Part shown: piece after piece, positions 5,151 through 7,922 of the stretch
Layout: every line of letters begins with the position of its first letter
How positions within the stretch are numbered: the stretch's first letter is position 1
From: an uncultured Solirubrobacterales bacterium
Lineage (GTDB): Bacteria > Actinomycetota > Thermoleophilia > Solirubrobacterales > 70-9
Length of the DNA stretch: 7,922 bases
Assembly (NCBI GenBank): GCA_937910825.1
Contig: CALEMO010000355.1
Location: 1-7,922 of the forward strand
Reading direction: 5' to 3'
The notes under the pieces: model-generated
The model's input: the letters and a program-made list of their open reading frames with translations, nothing else
The model's database searches: none
What the model was told of the DNA's origin: nothing
Made by a program: the position numbers and the translations under genes

Positions 5151-6080
5151 TCTCAGGTACCACTCCGCATCGAGGGCGCCGGCGCAACCTGAGCCGGCGG
5201 CCGTAACCGCCTGACGATAAGTGTGATCAACCAGGTCGCCGACCGCAAATACGCCGGCCAGACTGGTTTTCGTCGAAGGCTCCGACGTTTTGACGTATCC
5301 CTCGTCGTCGGTATCCACCTGTCCGACAACCACCTCGGAACGCGGGATGTGTCCGATCGCAACGAAGGCTCCGTCAACCGCGACATCTTCAACCTCGCCG
5401 TTGTCTGCCCGGCGCAGCCTCACTTTCGCCAGCGCGCCATCTTCGCCAGCGATGAATTCTTCAGGCGAGTACGGGGTCTTGAGCGCGATGTTTGGCTTGG
5501 ACTCAGCCCGCTCCTGCATGATCTTCGAAGCCCGGAATTCGTCTCGCCGGTGGACCAGGTCGAGACTGGTCGCGAACTTGGAGATGAATACGGCGTCTTC
5601 CATCGCGGAATCACCACCGCCAATAACCATAGTTGTCTTGTCCTTGAAGAAGGCGCCGTCACAGACACCGCAAGTTGAGACGCCGCGGCCGGAGAGTTCC
5701 ATTTCGCCGGGAATACCCAGGCGCTTGGGCTCGGCCCCCATCGCCAGGACCACTGCCTTTGCCTGGTACTGCTCGTCTCCGAGAAAAACTTTGTGGATGC
5801 CACCGTCACTGAGTTCGACCCGGTCCACGTCGTCGCTTACGAAACGCGTGCCGAAGCGTTCGGCCTGGGCCCTGAACTTGGTCATCATCTCGGGACCCAT
5901 AATGCCCTCGGGGAAGCCCGGGTAGTTCTCTACATCGGTCGTATTCTGGAGCTGTCCCCCCCACTGGAAGCCTTCGAATACGAGCGGGTTGAGTTCAGCC
6001 CGGGCGGCGTAGAGCGCAGCCGTATAGCCAGCTGGACCGCCACCGATGATGATCAGGTTTTCGACCTCTGGGCTACTCAT
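5139..6080 (-). CDS. trxB: Thioredoxin reductase (NADPH, low-molecular-weight bacterial type)
   Basis: FAD enzyme that passes electrons from NADPH to thioredoxin in the cytoplasm. Its 313 residues are the normal length. Visible elements in order: FAD-binding GGGPAG (13-18), GGQLQNTTDVENYPGFPEGI (41-60), redox-active CGVC (137-140) followed by DGAFF, NADPH-binding GGGDSAMEDA (154-163), HRRDEFRA (177-184), whose arginines mark NADPH preference, and the C-terminal FAD segment FAVGDLVDHTYRQAVTAAGS (278-297), with GDL in the place of the more common GDV. The first active-site spacer residue is Gly where many relatives have Ala. ATG 6080 has the purine-rich AAGGAAAG four bases upstream. It converges with the aminotransferase and has its own AT-rich upstream region, so it is probably transcribed alone or from a second promoter of the reverse-strand run. 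No thioredoxin gene lies in the window. The reductants of the OsmC enzyme on the other strand could depend on this pathway, but that is inference. Confidence 0.96.
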   Translation of the reverse strand: MSSPEVENLIIIGGGPAGYTAALYAARAELNPLVFEGFQWGGQLQNTTDVENYPGFPEGIMGPEMMTKFRAQAERFGTRFVSDDVDRVELSDGGIHKVFLGDEQYQAKAVVLAMGAEPKRLGIPGEMELSGRGVSTCGVCDGAFFKDKTTMVIGGGDSAMEDAVFISKFATSLDLVHRRDEFRASKIMQERAESKPNIALKTPYSPEEFIAGEDGALAKVRLRRADNGEVEDVAVDGAFVAIGHIPRSEVVVGQVDTDDEGYVKTSEPSTKTSLAGVFAVGDLVDHTYRQAVTAAGSGCAGALDAEWYLRDRD

Positions 6081-6107
6081 TTTCTTTCCTTACGTCGATT
6101 CGTGAGA

Positions 6108-6124
6108 CCGGCCGACCGGGCCGG
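6108..6124 (-). promoter_or_regulatory. GC-rich hairpin in the trxB leader
   Basis: CCGGCC (6108-6113) and GGCCGG (6119-6124) are perfect inverted copies with a 5-base loop. They lie 28 bases or more before the trxB ATG and just downstream of the AT-rich promoter candidate, so they would sit at the very 5' end of a trxB transcript, or act as a weak terminator for the gene upstream. No T-run follows. Confidence 0.35.
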
Positions 6125-6133
6125 AGTTCCATT

Positions 6134-6164
6134 ACTTTACTTTATGAAGTATAGAGCTTTTCAA
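6134..6164 (-). promoter_or_regulatory. Candidate trxB promoter in an AT-rich island
   Basis: Bases 6126-6165 are markedly AT-rich in an otherwise GC-rich window. On the minus strand, TTGAAA (6159-6164) could be a -35 box and TAAAGT (6134-6139) a -10 box, spaced by 19 bases. A second overlapping TAAAGT lies at 6139-6144 and TATACT at 6148-6153. Spacing to the alternatives is poor, so the exact boxes are uncertain. The -35 candidate overlaps the stop codon of the upstream gene. Confidence 0.4.
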
Positions 6165-7294
6165 TTCCCCCCACCCATCAGGGAAGGTTCCGGAGGCCGG
6201 TCAACCGGCAAGCCCTCTTCTTTCCACTGCCTGACTCTCTTGCGCAACTGGAAGAAAGCGACGACGCCGGGCGGGATCGGCAACCAGAATGCCACTAGCC
6301 GGTAGATCAGGATCGCCGCGAAAACTTCGGCTTCGGGCAGGCCGAACAGGACGAAGGTGCCGATCATCCCAGCGTCCACCGCGCCGACGCCGGCCGGTAC
6401 GAAGGGGATCAGGTTGGCGGCCATGCCGATGAAGAATCCCATCACGACCAACCCGAACGGCACAGCGATGCCGAAGGCCTTGAACGAAGCCCAGAGGATT
6501 CCGATGTTGGCGGCCCAGAATCCAACCGCTCCGATCATCGCGAGACCGGCCTTCCAAGGGTGGGCGACCAGTTTGAGGGCGACCCTGACACCTTCTGCCA
6601 GGGTCGCGGGCACGGTGGCCAGTTTCGCCAGGACCTTCACGCTCGGCCGACGGTCCGAGATGTTCCTGATTCGGCGCTCTATGTCACTGGGGACGAGGGC
6701 GATCGCCAGGCCGACGATCATCACCAGGCCCGCTATCGCGGCCGGCAGGATGGTCAGCGAGACTTCGGTGCTGCCCGAAAGCACCCCGGTACGAAGAAGG
6801 ACTCCGAAGACGACGATGGTCAGCGGATAGAAGAGGTAGTGCAGGACGATGAAAGCGACCATGCGGGTCCCTACGTCCCGGCGCTCCATGCCTCCTTGCC
6901 GCAATGCCCAGTAGGTGAGCACTACTCCACCGGCACCCCCGGCGGAAAAGAACAGGGTCGCTGCGAAGCCGGCCATGTTGATCTCGTAGGCTTCAGGCCA
7001 GGTGATCGGAAACACTTCACCCCCGACGACCGCCCTGAACAGGGCGATATAGGTGACGAATGAGAGCACGCAGAAGCCGATCGCCACAGCTAACCAGATG
7101 GAGCTGGCTTCCTTGAGCATGCCGATCGCGTCGCCGAATCCGACCAGCTTGGGCAGCAGGAAGTAGATGCCGACGATCAGGACCGCGATGACCACCGTGG
7201 TCTGGATGGCCGCCCTGGTCGAAATGACCGGAAGGCCGTCGCCCTGGTCGTCCTCCGCCTGGACTTCGGGCGCATTCTTTGTTTCTATGGTTAT
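6161..7294 (-). CDS. YbhN / lysylphosphatidylglycerol-synthase-TM family membrane protein (UPF0104-like)
   Basis: Multi-pass membrane protein of the family that includes YbhN, archaeal AglD and the flippase half of MprF. The fused LPG-synthase catalytic domain is absent. Counting from GTG 7195 (344 residues), hydrophobic segments lie near 2-18, 33-56, 73-98, 112-136, 148-168, 217-240, 246-265, 274-286 and 291-316. The family's C-terminal signature is clear: NLIPFVPAGVGAVDAGMIGT (261-280), then IYRLVAFWLPIPPG (297-310) and a basic tail. GTG 7195 would begin inside the first membrane helix without flanking residues. In the same frame, 33 more codons upstream have strong GC third positions and encode an acidic tail ending ISTRAAIQTT, as in relatives. 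No ATG, GTG or TTG exists there, but ATA 7294 has GAGGT six bases before it. I therefore place the start at ATA 7294 (377 residues). GTG 7195 is the conservative alternative. It lies 29 bases after the PAP2 gene, so they are probably co-transcribed. Likely lipid-linked transport; substrate unknown. Confidence 0.8.
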   Translation of the reverse strand: MTIETKNAPEVQAEDDQGDGLPVISTRAAIQTTVVIAVLIVGIYFLLPKLVGFGDAIGMLKEASSIWLAVAIGFCVLSFVTYIALFRAVVGGEVFPITWPEAYEINMAGFAATLFFSAGGAGGVVLTYWALRQGGMERRDVGTRMVAFIVLHYLFYPLTIVVFGVLLRTGVLSGSTEVSLTILPAAIAGLVMIVGLAIALVPSDIERRIRNISDRRPSVKVLAKLATVPATLAEGVRVALKLVAHPWKAGLAMIGAVGFWAANIGILWASFKAFGIAVPFGLVVMGFFIGMAANLIPFVPAGVGAVDAGMIGTFVLFGLPEAEVFAAILIYRLVAFWLPIPPGVVAFFQLRKRVRQWKEEGLPVDRPPEPSLMGGGN

Positions 7295-7305
7295 CGAGAC
7301 ACCTC
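7292..7305 (-). promoter_or_regulatory. Ribosome-binding site pointing to a non-standard ATA start
   Basis: On the minus strand, GAGGT (7301-7305) is followed after six bases by ATA (7292-7294), which begins the in-frame N-terminal extension of the YbhN-like gene. A second ATA at 7286-7288 is 12 bases away, too far for ideal spacing. The in-frame stop TAG at 7316-7318 limits any further extension. This is the only site between the PAP2 stop and GTG 7195 where a ribosome site and open frame agree. Confidence 0.5.
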
Positions 7306-7323
7306 GAAGCTGATGCTAGCCGT

Positions 7324-7922
7324 CTAACGCGCAGCGATCGCCTCAAGCCGCCGCAAACGATTGTTGACCAGGCGAACGACCGGACGTGCGAGTGGCTCCG
7401 CGTTGCGCGCCACGGCCACCACTCCGGCTCCGACGATCAGGTCGGTTACATAGTGCTCACCCAGATATACGAGCGAGAATCCGAGTGCCGCGGCGTAGAC
7501 CCAGGCGACTGCGCCTTCGACCCTGCCGCCCGCGTCGCTCACCAGAATCGCCGCCATCACCGCTGTCGCAAAGTGAAGCGACGGCATGGCTGCCCACGGG
7601 TTGCCGTTCAGGGTGCCAAAGACCCTGGTCCAGCTCGGACCCCAGATGTCCTCGCCGAACTCGACCATCACCCGCTTGATCTCTTCGCTCGCCTCTTCCT
7701 GGGTTTCATGATCGACTACCTCTTGCATATAGCCATTTTCCGACGCCCACCACGGCGGGGCCGTAGGCGCGATGAAATAAAGGGCGCAGCCAAGGTCGAA
7801 GGTAGCTGCCATCTGGCGGGCTGACTGCGGGAAGTAGCTGTTCTTTCGAAGCAGGATCCAGAACAGGGCCATATAAGGCTGGATGAACCAGATCCAGTGC
7901 GCCCACGCGGCAAACTTGGTCA
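7324..7922 (-). CDS. PAP2-superfamily membrane phosphatase/phosphotransferase (PAP2_3, Aur1/Ipt1-like), 5' truncated by window edge
   Basis: The C-terminal 198 residues of a membrane enzyme of the phosphatidic-acid-phosphatase type 2 superfamily, which dephosphorylates lipid phosphates or transfers phospho-alcohols at the membrane. The frame is open to the right edge; upstream of ATG 7872 it reads TKFAAWAHWIWFIQPY, so that ATG is internal and the true start is outside. Counting from the first visible codon, motif 2 is PWAAMPSLH (108-116, catalytic-region His116) and motif 3 is YLGEHYVTDLIVGA (152-165), with nucleophile-type His156 and Asp160. The APTAPPWW segment (51-58) before them is characteristic of the PAP2_3 group related to inositol phosphorylceramide synthase. 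The classical KxxxxxxRP motif 1 is not visible in this part. An acidic stretch (67-90) separates the helices. The gene precedes the YbhN-like gene by 29 bases and probably shares its transcript. Substrate unknown; phosphatidylinositol-type or undecaprenyl/phosphatidyl lipids are possible. Confidence 0.88.
   Translation of the reverse strand, partial: TKFAAWAHWIWFIQPYMALFWILLRKNSYFPQSARQMAATFDLGCALYFIAPTAPPWWASENGYMQEVVDHETQEEASEEIKRVMVEFGEDIWGPSWTRVFGTLNGNPWAAMPSLHFATAVMAAILVSDAGGRVEGAVAWVYAAALGFSLVYLGEHYVTDLIVGAGVVAVARNAEPLARPVVRLVNNRLRRLEAIAAR

Noticed and set aside
5290..5925. Antisense open frame of about 210 residues opposite trxB
   Set aside because: Ser/Arg/Pro-rich shadow with no family signature; trxB is unambiguous.
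5956..5962. Seven-C run inside trxB as a slippage site
   Set aside because: Encodes the conserved Trp-Gly-Gly before QLQNTT; shorter than the run in the ABC ATPase and explained by glycine codons.
1..7922. Defence system, mobile element, CRISPR or RNA gene
   Set aside because: No transposase, integrase, nuclease, repeat array, tRNA-like cloverleaf or rRNA segment was found; all long frames are assigned to ordinary chromosomal families.

Overview
The window is a GC-rich, densely coding stretch of a bacterial chromosome. Codons end mostly in G or C, alternative starts (GTG, TTG) are used, and genes overlap by 1 to 4 bases. Together with the protein styles (an actinobacterial-looking TrxB ending, a DrrA/DrrB-like ABC pair, a PAP2 plus LPG-synthase-TM pair), this suggests an actinomycete in the broad sense, possibly Thermoleophilia/Solirubrobacterales. 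That placement is an impression from protein style, not a search result. No tRNA, rRNA, CRISPR, insertion sequence, prophage or attachment site was seen, and no gene-free stretch exceeds 130 bases.

Left block (1-5118, + strand): the 3' end of a DUF1015 gene, then a PduO-type cobalamin adenosyltransferase, an OsmC-family thiol peroxidase, a short-chain dehydrogenase/reductase, a NudL-type CoA pyrophosphatase, an ABC-2 export pair (ATPase and permease) and a class IV PLP aminotransferase. The adenosyltransferase-OsmC-SDR-Nudix part is joined by a 1-base overlap, a 4-base overlap and a 3-base gap, so it looks like one transcript. A 98-base gap with a strong inverted repeat separates it from the ATPase-permease pair (ATGA overlap). 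The aminotransferase follows 13 bases later with a good ribosome-binding site. The gene set is housekeeping and cofactor or redox metabolism, not an obvious single pathway.

Right block (5139-7922, - strand, read right to left): a PAP2-superfamily membrane phosphatase/phosphotransferase (5' end outside the window), a multi-pass YbhN/LPG-synthase-TM (flippase-like) protein, and thioredoxin reductase (trxB). trxB has its own AT-rich promoter-like region. The first two may act together in envelope lipid handling. The two blocks converge at 5119-5138, where an inverted repeat overlaps the ends of both genes.

I found no convincing new multi-gene system. The most interesting points are local: a membrane-protein gene whose true start appears to be a non-standard ATA (or an ATG lost to error), a perfect dyad one base before the adenosyltransferase ATG, a long imperfect hairpin in front of the ABC pair, an eight-G run inside the ABC ATPase, and a missing catalytic-tetrad Asn in the SDR.
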